NCBI GenBank assembly: GCA_900618425.1 | Contig: UZAN01039376.1 | Span: 146,293-210,292, forward strand | Origin: Echinostoma caproni | Taxonomy: Eukaryota; Platyhelminthes; Trematoda; Plagiorchiida; Echinostomatidae | Reading direction: 5' to 3' | DNA: 64,000 nucleotides | Shown: positions 12,195-22,545 of the stretch, piece after piece | How the letters are laid out: every line of letters begins with the position of its first letter | Position numbering within the stretch: the stretch's first letter is position 1 | Program-made: the position numbers and the translations under genes | Notes under the pieces: model-generated | Told to the model about the DNA's origin: nothing | What the model saw: only the letters and a program-made list of their open reading frames with translations | Databases searched by the model: none

Positions 12195-12870
12195 CTAACA
12201 TTTCTTCTGATCTCCTCAGCCTCTACAGCCAGTTTTGCTAGTTTCTCTCCTAGGGCATACAAAATAGGTCTGCTAAAGACACTATTCCATCGTGCCAGGA
12301 ATATTTGCTCCCCTGACACTCTTGAAAAGGTAGAAGCCTTTCTGTGAAGAACACTATTGGATAACCAAGATAACTTTCTTGATGGAGATAGTAGACGAAG
12401 ATCACCGTTGATCCAGTTTGCGAAGACCAAAAAAAATCGTCTTCCACAAACTCGCCTTCAAGGGTTATTATATAATGAGCAGTGTGCGTCAAAAGCTACA
12501 GATCCAACCGCACAATTCTGTTTCACATGGTGTCTTTCAGTTCACTTGTAAAGGCGGTAACACTTACATCAGCAGAACTAATCGGCCCCTGTCCCACGGC
12601 ATGTCTGAACACATTCCCAAGTGGTTGATTCAATGGATGACGTAACACAGTCTTAGAGGTCAATCTGGGAAAGGAAATCCAGGATCATCAATTGCAAAAC
12701 ACCTCAGGACATATAGACACATCGTCGACCTACGTTTTTCGTTCAAGTGGTATTACGAAACAGGAATCCCAGGCTCTTGGCGTTTAGAGGGGCTACGCTA
12801 ACCAAGTTACGCAGCCAAATCTGGTGGGCACAAAGGTTTCTGGCCCAATCAGTCAGACTGCCGTGGAACT
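12195..12870 (+). mobile_element. Penelope-like element, family A copy 2 (RT end, linker, GIY-YIG), decayed
   Basis: Read across several frames, this segment follows the C-terminal half of a PLE protein in the right order. RT thumb/linker: YKIGLLKTLFHRARNICSPD at about 12255-12315. Core linker at about 12440-12520. GIY-YIG at about 12535-12635: VFQFTCKGGNTYISRTNRPL, where the YIG Gly is Ser, then SEHIPKWL. Then SSIAKHL near 12690, and a C-terminus ending LPWN near 12862. At least three frameshifts separate these parts. Upstream RT is missing. It is the same family as 3061-4390. Confidence 0.8.
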
Positions 12871-13316
12871 GATCCCTCTGCTGCCGTGACTGTTGTCCGT
12901 TGAAACATTGTAGTCATCAAAACTTTATTGTATAAATATCAGATTGGCTTACACTGCAGCGACTGGGGAGATTGAAAGCAATGTAAAGATCTCGCAGTAA
13001 AGATCTCACCGTTCAAACGAACTGGACACAGGGGACTGAATGTTTCACATTATCGTACAATTGAGTTTTGCTTTAATTCATACATATAACTGGCATTTTT
13101 AATAGTATCAATGGTGATAAAACAGTTGTTTATTTCTACCTATGGTGCCAATAATAATAATAATAATAACAATAATAGCAATAGAACTAGTATTTATCCT
13201 TTCATTTCTTTGATAAGCAATAAATACCATTGTACATATACTCTCGAGGGAAGTGTGTGTTGCCGTATTCGTTCAGATACCACCCAAATACACATATAGA
13301 AGAGGAACGTTGACTT
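12871..13316. other. No gene; AAT microsatellite
   Basis: Contains a short (AAT/AAC)n tract at about 13151-13180. No frame of note. The first part may be the non-coding 3' tail of the PLE just upstream. Confidence 0.4.
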
Positions 13317-13317
13317 G

Positions 13318-13400
13318 CAGTGGTGGTGGGATTTGAACTCACCAGTTGGGGGGTTGATATGAAAATGATTACAATCGTTTAACCGCTTAGCTGACTCACA
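13318..13400 (-). repeat. tRNA-like repeat (SINE head or tRNA pseudogene)
   Basis: On the minus strand an A-box-like CAGCTAAGCGG (13393-13383) and a perfect-looking B-box GTTCAAATCCC (13338-13328) are spaced about 45 bases apart, as in tRNA genes. The B-box is followed by CCACCACCACTGC. The same ACCACCACC tail follows the tRNA-like unit at 38636-38712, suggesting one family. Cloverleaf pairing is poor, so it is not a working tRNA. No hammerhead module follows it. Confidence 0.6.
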
Positions 13401-13973
13401 AATGATGCAGTTACATTATAAGGCATGTTTGATCATAATAGTCAGATACTGAATCACGCTGGGGTGTTGAGACCCTTATCGTTTGGGATGACCGTGTACT
13501 GGACAGATCACCACAACAATTATTTGCTGTTTTATAAAGTTTTTCAACTTTTTATTCAAACTTGAAAGATGTGACAATCCACTCTGAAATCCCATCCGCC
13601 AAAATTGTATTCATTGGAAGATTATTACGTTGCAATATCAAGTCGGTTGTTGGATAAATGAAAAACGTGGTTGATTGAGGAAACCCATTTGAATGGTACA
13701 CGGTTGGAACAGAGGGCAGTTCGGTTTCAACATCTATCAAAGAAGGATGCATCCAAGGTGAAAAATGTTACCCGAATATGTTAGATTAACTGTTACACGG
13801 CCTCTATGTAGAATCAGACTAATACCGTTGACCTGGAGGTTCATCAATGACATTCAGATTATTTGTTGTGCGTTTATAGATCTTGATGACATCACTGTGT
13901 AAGGCTCTCATGAAGTATATATATATATATATCATGTAAGTAATCGAGGATTCGATTCACTTTCGAAGTGGAC

Positions 13974-14224
13974 ATTCGTCGTGTATATGACAAATAAAGA
14001 GTGTACTGAAAAGCTAGGAAGCACCGGACAGCTGATTCTAAATGAAAAGCGGTCTGATCAGCTGCCTGTGGTAGTGTTTAGCATGATTGCGTTCTGCCCA
14101 TGAGGTCCCGGGTTCGATCCCCAGTTGGATTTGCACTGCTGATAAGACCCAACCAGGCCGAAACAGCTGTTCAGTGCTTCCTAGCTTTGCAGTCCAAGCT
14201 TCATTTGCCATTTACACGACGAAT
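13974..14224 (+). mobile_element. tRNA-like/hammerhead repeat, family 2, with inverted terminal arms
   Basis: A compact element of about 250 bp. The left arm (13974-14034) is the imperfect reverse complement of the right arm (14164-14224): both ends read ATTCGTCGTGTA inward, and AAGCTAGGAAGCAC matches GTGCTTCCTAGCTT. Between them lies a tRNA-like unit with a weak A box (TGGTAGTGTTTAGC, about 14069) and a strong B box (GGTTCGATCCC, 14111-14121), followed by the hammerhead-like module 14133-14177. The right arm contains the 3' half of the ribozyme. Related copies are at 41060-41200, 62785-62925 and a bare arm at 38958-39024. No target-site duplication was found. Confidence 0.72.
14133..14177 (+). 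ncRNA. Hammerhead-ribozyme-like module (family 2)
   Basis: The parts occur in exact hammerhead order. Stem I is GCACTG (14133-14138) with CAGTGC (14172-14177), six perfect pairs. The core is CTGATAA (14139-14145), one change from CTGATGA, at the catalytic G8. Stem II is GACC/GGCC with a six-base loop, three of four pairs. GAAA is at 14160-14163. A very short self-complementary stem III (ACAGCTGT) ends in U-U before stem I, a permissible NUH site. The layout matches type I hammerheads in flatworm repeats, whose activity relies on CUGAUGA, so this copy is probably weak or dead. Confidence 0.7.
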
Positions 14225-14268
14225 TTCCGCTTTGTTATGTATATAAAAATATATATTTGATGTGCAGT

Positions 14269-14499
14269 TGTTCGCCGAGCTTGATAATTGTATTGTAAAT
14301 GTTTTATCACTAATCGAGGTGACATTCTCAATGCAGTAAGTGAGTGAGCACTTACGAATGTCCTTTTCCTTAAATAGGTCGTTCAGTGACCTATATAAGG
14401 AAAAGGACACCCGTGAGTGCTCACACAGTTACTGCATTGAGAATGTCACCTCGATTGGTGATGAAACGTTTGCAATACAATTACCAAGCTCGGAGAACA
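14269..14499. repeat. Large imperfect palindrome of PLE end sequence
   Basis: Arms 14269-14380 and 14388-14499 are reverse complements with scattered mismatches around a 7-base centre (GTTCAGT at 14381-14387). Each arm holds the motif also seen in the PLE family-B tail at 18306-18390 (minus-strand peptides VTSISDKTF here, VTSAGDEAF there) and again at 20128-20180. The palindrome therefore seems to be two PLE ends joined in inverted orientation. RNA or single-stranded DNA of it would fold into a hairpin of over 100 bp. Confidence 0.75.
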
Positions 14500-16052
14500 A
14501 ATGAAAATCAAGTTATACTACCCGAGCTACAAAAACAATAATCAACACCGTTGTTTACAAAACTGTCATATATATATATATTTGAGTATCAGATGCTTTG
14601 TCAGTTCGAATAGTTTACTGCCAGGAATGGTTCACCTAATTAAGCGAGTAAGCGATGCGTTCAAGGATGAGTTGCATCACAGCCTTTATGTGACGTTGAA
14701 TTATTGTACAATATTGTACGTCATGGTGAGGTGACACAATCTTGCTACCACCATTTCAATTCACCGGGGAGCTAATTCAATGTCAGTTATGTTAATATCC
14801 TTTAAGTGATTCGCCAACTCAAGCCTAATGAGGCATGTGGCCAGTGATCACGGACAAAACTGGGAGGTCCTGGTACCTATCATGTTTACCGCATTTGATT
14901 TTCATCAGAATAAGGTATGTGGACAATATAAACTATCTATCAGCTAGAGAGGTGGGGATTTCTGTAAACAACAAGTATAGACTATTCCTATGTAGCACTA
15001 ATCTTTGACGTACATTGGCGTTCCTGATCATGTGATACGTAGTGCTACTTAGATGCCATGCTTTTAGTCTCTCACTTTGACTTAATCCCCCTTCAAGTGT
15101 CATAGCCTTCCCAATTAAATAAAAATACAAAGGTTACTTTATGTCATTTTTCATCATCGCAATAAAATTGGCATGCACACATAATTTCTAATCATTTGAG
15201 TCGTTCAAAACGCCTCTGGGGTTTAACCCCCTTGCCCGCGGGGGCTGGAACTATTGGTTTACTTATGTAAGCCGTAGATTATAAAAATAGCTAAATTATC
15301 GTACGATAATCACTGATATCTTTCCCGTGATTGATGACATTGATAGTTATCTTCAGGGATATTAATCACGCGTGACCCAGCGCCCAACCTGTAGGGGGCT
15401 TAATCATAACCTCACGAATGTGTAGTACGGCCAAACACCAAGGGTTACTCCAATATGTGTGTGTGTGTTTGTGTACAAAGCAACACAGTCACGTTGTCAG
15501 CTGTGGAGCAATCGTATTCCCTATGTGTTCAGCTGTGTCCGTATATTTTCCCCTAATATTGATCTCATATTCACTTGCGGTTGATTATCATTAGTTCGAA
15601 CACACTCCTCTAAACTAATTTGTACTTATATTTGTTGTTTGGGATTACCAAGTGTACAAACTGTAAAACCTTATCAGCCGATGCGTAGAACAAAAGAAGT
15701 TTCTTTCAGTACTGTACTGATAACGAGATCAGTTTTCGTAGTAAATTCTACTGATCAATACACACAATGTGTAAGGGAAGTGAAATGCTAAAAAAATTGA
15801 AGTTGAGCACCAAAATTACAACTTATTTTGCCAAATAATCACATCATAATTTCTTGAGAGCAAGAAGAAGTATCATGATCACAGGGTGTGTTGAATTCAA
15901 CTATTTCGTGGTAATCTCATCTGCAATGTACATACATTCAGATCACGTTTGGTTAAAAGAGTGATAGATTTGAGGAAAGGCGAACACATACCGCGAAGAG
16001 AAACAATCAAGAAGCAGGCCCAAGGCCACTAACCTTGAACCGGATTGGGCAT

Positions 16053-16075
16053 GGGGGGTCTGGGGGGGGAGGGGG
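16053..16075 (+). other. G-run cluster, possible G-quadruplex
   Basis: Runs of six, eight and five G separated by TCT and A, followed within 15 bases by GGG and GGG. The eight-G run can supply two of the four tracts. The surrounding sequence is AT-rich, so the patch stands out. No gene nearby gives it an obvious role. Confidence 0.45.
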
Positions 16076-17416
16076 AATCAGTGCAGGGTGGGAGAGGCAA
16101 AGGGAGTAGAAGGACAGTAAAAACTACCAGGACAGTGAGAGGCTAGCCATGAATTCGGTCTGTTTATAGAAATCGGGCTTGTAATGGCGAATGGCAGCTA
16201 CTTCATCAAACCGTAGTAGATGGTTACCTTTCTGATTGCATATCCACGGCATTGGAAAAAAATTCATACCCTAAGAGGTTTCTTTCAAAGCATGAAGCGC
16301 CGTTGAACAAATCAGAACAAAGTGAAACCGCCTCAATGAAAGGTGTTTTGTCACCATATTTTTTATAAATGCGATCAAAACGATAAGCGGATATGGTGCA
16401 AGTTGAAACAGGCGATTGAAAGAACTTAAAATGCTGCCTCTCTTGTAACATTGCACGATACTGTCCTTCATTGTTCTTCTCCTCCTCACATCATATGTGC
16501 TCATAATGTGAAAATACGTAAGGGGGTATAAAAGGTTTTGATTTGTAGAGCGACATAAAAATATTGAACTATCTGACATAAATACTGTGGTCAAGAAATG
16601 GGCAAGTGAAATTGAAATTCGGCCTGTCGTTCGACATTGACCGCCACACCTGGGTAATGGGTTCGGTCGATGTGATCAACTCTTTATTTGAAATTTGAGA
16701 CAAATTTCTCACACGCTTTTAGTAAGTGTATCACCATTTCTGATCCGGGCTGCTCCTAAATGCATTCATCGTTGATATAATTGATATAGTTGATCAACAT
16801 TTAAAGGAGGAGCGGTTTCACCACTTTCTCTATGTCCGTTTACTGGTCTTCGAGTAGTAGCTTTGCACTACACTTCTCCCTCCTAAATTTCACGGTGTAC
16901 TCTAAGGCTAACTGGATAATGACTTCAGCAATGGACCCAAAAACGTTGACTGTGTTCATTCACTAACAATGTCAAATTTACAATGACCATGTACAGCTAA
17001 TCCCCCGTTGTGTGCTTTTCGCAAACCTGTTGTTCAATCAGTGAATGGTGCCACCTGTGCATCACACTCGGTCAAAAATCATTAACTAAAGGCGACACTG
17101 TATGTCGGTTGGTCCAAAACCAAACTGCTTGTTTGTAAATGACTAAATAGGAAAGTACTAGAAAGTACGACATGCCTAGAGGTCAGGACATGCATCAATA
17201 AGTTTATGGTTGGTTTCGGATGGTTAAAAAGTGGGCACATTTCTAGACCGATTCGATTCAGCACAAGATGAACTGTAGACACTTCAATAGGCTGGACGAA
17301 TTGAAGAACGTGACACTTTTTCATCAAAGAACCATGCTGATATCACGAATGTTTTAAGTCCAACCCCGTTTTGCATATGATTGATTTTCTTCCTTTGTAA
17401 CACGCGTAGCGTCTAT

Positions 17417-17758
17417 CTACTTGCACTGTAATGAAAAGCGTTCTATCTGCTTGCTCCTGAGCGATCCGAGACGTAAGTCAATCCAAACTATTTTAAAAGA
17501 ACAAACTGCCATAGTCTCATTGGTATGCGAGTATGGCCCCAGCGGAGAAAAGAAGACGATAATCGAATATGCAAAATCGATTATCACATCGGAGCAAAAC
17601 AGTAGCCAATAATCAATACATTTTTGTTGCGATAAAACATTTCGAACTGCTCCTTGAAATCTCATAGGGGGCTTCGTTTGGTTTCTCTTGCCAGAATGAT
17701 GCTGTGAAATCTGAAAGACAATGAGAAAGATCGCTATCGTTACTGCTGATTGCAACAA
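17417..17758 (-). CDS. Hypothetical short frame starting with a signal-peptide-like segment
   Basis: 113 codons on the minus strand. The first 20 residues (MLQSAVTIAIFLIVFQISQ) have the hydrophobic core of a signal peptide, followed by a basic stretch with one N-glycosylation-type NQT. A second hydrophobic run lies at about residues 58-70. It could be the first exon of a secreted protein. No partner exon or family was recognised, and the frame could be chance. Confidence 0.2.
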   Translation of the reverse strand: MLQSAVTIAIFLIVFQISQHHSGKRNQTKPPMRFQGAVRNVLSQQKCIDYWLLFCSDVIIDFAYSIIVFFSPLGPYSHTNETMAVCSFKIVWIDLRLGSLRSKQIERFSLQCK

Positions 17759-17924
17759 ATTCGGAGGAACTCATTACTGAAATTTTGTTTAAATTATGTT
17801 GAAAAGAGAAACCAAAATAGCAGTATTGCAGGATTTGTGTTCTGGATGATTCAACTGCATCTCAACTGGTGCATAGTGCAGACAGATACAATGTTTATAT
17901 AGAGTTTGGGAATGGATTAAAGAA

Positions 17925-18130
17925 TAAACAATTGTATATGGGGTTTAGCGTCACTAAGGCGAAGTCAAAGGTGACGAACAATTCCTTTTGTTGAAACGGA
18001 ATTGATTTGCATCGGTTGACTGGAATCACCTCCGCGAGTTTTAGTATTCTGGTGTTGACATTGGTAAAAACCACTCGAAATGCTTTATCGCGATCAACGA
18101 GATGTTGCGTCAGCAAAATGTGCTTGACAG
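17925..18130 (-). mobile_element. Penelope-like element, family A copy 3, C-terminal scrap
   Basis: Part of a minus-strand frame (17895-18215) reads LLTQHLVDRDKAFRVVFTN and then LAEVIPVNRCKS...FVTFDF. It aligns in order with the region after the GIY-YIG core of copy 1 (VRRLLDSGHHVDAPKAFRVI ... LEAIIIHRLKLQ ... FVTQLF). Only the C-terminal 60-70 residues survive. It lies directly beyond the 3' tail of a different PLE family (18245-19340), so one insertion landed beside the other. Confidence 0.68.
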
Positions 18131-18244
18131 TCGGTGAGCTTGGTGTTTTATCAGCCTGGTCCTTACCGGTTACGGACTCTATGGCCTTTGGTATGGCAAA
18201 TCTGCTTTGAAACAACTTCGGAAACCCGATGACGTAATTATTTC

Positions 18245-19340
18245 TATTCCTTTGACAAAATATTGAAAATTGGTTCTCGTAGCTCGAGTGAACTGAATTC
18301 TATTGTGCCTGTTCGCTGAGCTTGCCAATTTGTTTGCAAACGCTTCATCACCAGCCGAGGTGACATCATCATCAGTGCGTGTGAAGTGGTAGTGTTCTGC
18401 TTGTACCCGTTCTTTTGTATGTGTTCTTCTCCACCGACTATGTTCGTTCGCTGTTCTCAGTGTGTTCGACTCGATTCGCAGTTGAACTGGTGCGAGGGGG
18501 TGTGGGTGATGGGGGTTGGTTGTCCTTTCGTCCTTTCTCAGGTCACGGTGTGACCTTTTTTGTTGCATCATTTGGTCCTTGAGTTGCATTGGCGTGTACA
18601 CGTGATCCAGTTCGATGTGCCTGTTTATTTAGTTGATTGAAGAATGCCAGACCTCGAGAAATTCTCTGGCGTGTTTCGACCAGGTTGGTCGATAATTCTC
18701 ACTGATTCGAAGTCAAATTGATGTCCTTGTTGATCTTCGTGGAGGGAAATCAACGATTGTTTGTGTTTTGAACAGTTCATGTAGCTTATTTTGTAAATGA
18801 CGCTGCCCTTGTCCTTCTTCATTGTGCTCTCCTTGGGTTTCGACAAACGTCCCCTTAGACAGGCCATCGGTTTGTGAGCAACTTGGATTCCATATGATCT
18901 GCACAGTCTTGATGTCATTTCCGAAACGTCCTTGGTTTATGGCAGGGTCTTTCTTGTTCTCGAGTTTACGTCTGTTGTCTCCTTCGTTCTTTGAGCCAGA
19001 GTTCGTTTAATGAAGTTGCGGGTGTAGCCGTTACGAGCAAACACTTTGAGGAAGTATCTTTCTTCTTTCTTCTTGAGTATGTCAGTGCTGCAGTGCGTTT
19101 GGATTCTTTCGAACACGGTTCTAACACATTATCTGTTGGGGCTATATGGATGATTATTTTTAAAGTTTAGGATTTGATCTGTGTGTGTAGCCTTGCGGTA
19201 GACCGTTGTCTGCAGTTCTCCTGATGGCATTCTGATGAGCAATATGTCCACAAATGCCAGTTGTTTATCCTTATCGGTCTCGTTATGAACTTGATGCCAT
19301 TGAATGTGTTATTGTTAATGTTGTATGCTCGTTCTGCCTT
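18245..19340 (-). mobile_element. Penelope-like element, family B, decayed RT end to 3' tail
   Basis: A distinct PLE family. In order on the minus strand: NTFNGIKFIT and the LAFVD-type thumb region with frame changes (about 19320-19200); a linker with many charged residues; IWNPSCSQT/VAHKP (about 18890); a GIY-YIG start (GSVIYKISYMNC, about 18800); LISLHEDQQGHQFDFESV; and a tail in which the NRH.ELDHVYTPMQL segment (about 18610) ends the protein. The YIG part after MNCSKH is deleted. The tail continues to about 18245 with the GDEAFANKLASSAN peptide that recurs at 14269-14499 and 20128-20180. Several frames are involved; non-functional. Confidence 0.75.
18625..18918 (-). pseudogene. GIY-YIG region of PLE family B with internal deletion
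   Basis: A 97-codon frame containing the VAHKP segment (residues 13-17), KGSVIYKISYMNCSKH, where VIYKI is the GIY-like strand, and SLHEDQQGHQFDFESVRIID, the conserved H..GH.F block. The stretch that should carry YVG, the Arg helix and EH is missing between them, so catalytic residues are lost. The frame overlaps a second register (18713-18904) encoding the same region. Confidence 0.68.
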
Positions 19341-20127
19341 TGTAGGTGTCACCGTATCTGCATTGGAATTGACAGATTGCGTTTGCGTTTGCGTACAGAG
19401 GTGGACTTTCTTTAACCGTGGGGATAGGTGTCCGCCGTGTCCTGTGCACAATTCTGGGTTTCGCTGCGTAGTAAGTGCGACCCTCTCCTGTGCTAGCCTG
19501 TATTGGGAAACTGCGTCGCCAGCTACGACAATTTCGAGTGAGCCATGAAACTGTATGTTCCTTTGTTTATCAATGCATTTTTCCTATCATACTTTATTGT
19601 TCACCCGTTATTTCCCCGGTATACTTTGAAGGGACGTCAATACTCTACGTCGCGGTTTGGTAATTATCACCCTTTGTTTCTCTTACTCCTTTGAACACTC
19701 TGATCAAAAAATTGTGCAATTTGCAAATCACGCCAAGTGAGATTTTTGCTCATATGATACTCGATGACCCGAGTCATTCACTCAATCCCGATTTATCCCG
19801 ATTCATTTTAGATTGATATGAATTTTTATTGAACCATTTCGAACATATGTAGGTAGAGCTAGCATTACATACATCAAACACTACGGAGAGTGGAATCTAA
19901 TCTTCACAAGAAAAATCCGGAAATTTAAATACCACGTAGCATGCCAAAAAGATTTAGACAGGTGATTGGATAAGCAGATCGATGAATATCGGTCACGAAG
20001 CTTTCAGTAAAGACGTAACAGGTGGAAATGGGAAAGTTTGCCCACAGAACGTTTGATTCATTGTTCATGAGTTGGAGCGGAGAAATATTTAAAGTAGTGA
20101 TGCAAACAGACCATTTCACCGGTTTGC
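19341..20127. other. No recognised gene
   Basis: The first part may be further decayed PLE sequence, but no RT motif could be read. The frames at 19261-19548 (plus) and 19925-20119 (minus) are unrecognised. Confidence 0.35.
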
Positions 20128-20180
20128 CGAGCCTGGCGTGTTACTTGCGAACGTTTTATCACCAGCCGGGGCGACATCGT
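20128..20180 (-). repeat. Solo PLE tail fragment
   Basis: On the minus strand this segment reads GACGATGTCGCC...GGTGATAAAACGTT...GGCTCGGCAAAC, in order with the tails at 18306-18390 and in the palindrome 14269-14499. It is only about 50 bp long, with no coding partner on either side. Confidence 0.55.
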
Positions 20181-21951
20181 CAGTTACTTATGCAAAAATG
20201 ATTTTGATACCTCCAGAGATGTACAAAAGGGGATTTGTTAAGGGCTACATAGTTGCTACTTATTTAAACCGCAGGTTTGGAAATGATAAAGCTTTATTCC
20301 CAAAAGTTTCTTTTGTAATAAATTTATATTAAAGCAGAAGAAAAAGAATCTGTCATTCGCAACAGAACATATCTGAGGTTTAGTTTGTGTTGAATTCTCT
20401 CTACACACGTCCGTGTTGCCTGATCATTGATGATTTGTGGATAAATTCAATATTTTATCATTCAATCAACTCCTTTCTGCTGTGGTTCCTGTTTAGCTTT
20501 GCGAACTCTTTTGCACACAAACAGTAAACATACATCCAAGTTACGGTAAACTACAAAATTTGGTACTCATTGACACGAAACTGGACAAAGGCAATGTGTC
20601 TCAGTGGATGAACTACTTCGATTTTTAATCAGCAATCACGAAACGCATCATCCATCCAAAGGAAGCTAACGTTATCCACCATGATAATCCCGTTGTTATG
20701 TACTTCTGTTTGCGGCATTAGCTTCAGTATAGTGCGAGGAGCATCGGAATGATTGTTTTCTATTTCATGCTTAGGGCTGGGTGTTATACTGAATTGTTGT
20801 GTTGTCGAACTAGGTTTTTGTGGATGACCAGCTTTGGCGCTCCAACACTCCGAGACATCGCCAGCCAAGGGGCAACGCAATCCAACTCCAAATTGATCAA
20901 TAAAACTCTGGTGTTCTGCACCAATAGTAATCTTCTTGGTTCAAACAAGAATTATGCATACAGAAGAAGATGCATTAGAATCGGCCAAAACATTTTCGAC
21001 CAACGCTATTCTTTTGTACTTAATATTTCATAACCTTGTTTTATATTAATAGACTAACAGCTACTGGTGTGACCTTTATCTTATGTTTCTGTGACGGACG
21101 TTTACAGCATACAATTTGCTGTTTCGAATGTGCTCCCGATAACTGACCTGCGTTCATTACGATTACTAAACTCAACTGAAAGAGCAGCCAATTTCTGTTA
21201 GGTTTTGCAGGCGACTTCAAACAAAGGAGAAAAAATATAGAAACTGCCAAATCTACATACCTAGCATACCCATTTAACGTAGTTCAGTGAAATAAAAATA
21301 TAGGATTTTACTTTCAAAGCTACATAGTGGAACAGAAAACCCTACAAATAGGCAAAATGATTCAGTTCGAGCGGTCACTACAACATTACTCCATAAGTGG
21401 TGAATTGGAACCCTACTCCGGTTGTCTAGGTGTCTCTGGTAATCAGAATAGATGCGAATCACGGCTCAGAAAGCACGAGCATGGAAGAAAAATTGCGGTT
21501 GAAATCCGAAATTGTGGGGGGGGGGGGATGAGCAGACGGGTTATAAAGTAATCACTCTCATAATTGAATTGAATTGAATTATCATTGTGTTTAAATTGCC
21601 ACATAGATGCTTCGGATTCGTGTGCATTATGACTCGATGGTATTTCATGTTGGTGACGATATGCATTCGTGATTTTTTACATCAAAACCGATGAATTGCG
21701 AAACGCAAAAGATCGCAAATGTGCAACACAATTTGCCCATATTATCAGTTGAGTTCAAAATGTTTGGGGTAATTTATAGGATTCTTAGTCCTGTTAGATT
21801 CATTGCAGTTGGAAAATTTTGGGGTATCCAAAAACATCTTAAATCAAGTAATTGTTTCATTTACTTAACAGAGAACTCTACAGCTATGTACCGAATAAGC
21901 TGAAGAGGAATCTGATAAAATGTTTGGTATCTAGAGCTCGGAGAATCCGGC
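20181..21951. other. No recognised gene; G12 run and AATTG repeat
   Basis: A run of 12 G lies at 21516-21527 and an (AATTG)n tract at about 21562-21580. The plus frame 20749-21033 (94 codons) and minus frame 20629-20880 overlap on opposite strands and are unrecognised. Confidence 0.4.
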
Positions 21952-22545
21952 TTAAAAGAAGTATTGGAAGATGGACTCAAGTTTGTACCCAACCAGCTCA
22001 GAAGTAATGGTTACCCAGACCGTTTCAGTCAACAACACTGAGAGGGTGGCAAAGAAAGACTTGTTCGTTAGTCTTCCTTTTAAGAGCGCGATTGCTGCCT
22101 AAACCCTCACCAGACGACTGAATGGAATGGAAAAAGCGACATTTAACGCCGAGCACCTACGCTGCTTTTCCAAAAGTTCGTCACTGATAACCATACGGAA
22201 TAAAGAAAAACTAGCAATTTTGACGGCTTCAACGATCGTTTAATCGTTCAGATGCGTTTGTGACGCACTCAGCGACGGTCGTTCCGGACGGCAGGTATCT
22301 ATCCGCATCGAAGAACCACATCCGCGCTGCCTAAGACATGGTGGTTCCGGATCTGTCACAAGTGCGATTCTTGCTCACTGGTCATCATGTTCACCCAAGT
22401 GAAGCATTCAGGTCCCCCGAACCCGTCCAAATAAGTTAGGATGCGTACGTTGGCCATAACCAAAGCCATCTGTGCTAAACATTTGATCCCCGAACTATGT
22501 GCCCAGAATCGTCTTATCTAAGCTCTCCATCTCCCCCGGGTTCGC
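21952..22545 (+). mobile_element. Penelope-like element, family A copy 4, strongly decayed
   Basis: Across several frames the segment follows the PLE C-terminal half. LRSNGYPDRF (about 21997) is the end of the RT thumb. LFVSLPFKS (about 22060) is the linker. The altered GIY-YIG region has GRSGRQVSIRIEE (about 22278-22316). GHHVHPSEAFR lies at about 22380-22412, and the C-terminus reads RTLAITKAI...LCAQNRLI near 22445-22515. A C- and A-rich 3' flank with an (AC)n tract follows (about 22565-22580). No frame is intact. Confidence 0.75.

Larger units (their letters stand above)
14500..17924. other. No recognised gene; G-rich tract and GC-rich patch
   Basis: Short AT microsatellite at 14570-14582 and a GT tract near 15458-15470. 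A GC-rich hairpin-like patch lies near 15217-15250 (GGGGTTTAACCCC). Minus frame 16271-16594 (107 codons) and the overlapping frame 16224-16451 are unrecognised. The G-run cluster at 16053-16075 and the frame at 17417-17758 are listed separately. Confidence 0.4.

Noticed and set aside
14435..14480. GGTGATGAAACG in the PLE-tail palindrome as a hammerhead core
   Set aside because: Order and spacing of stem II, GAAA and a cleavage triplet do not fit on either strand.
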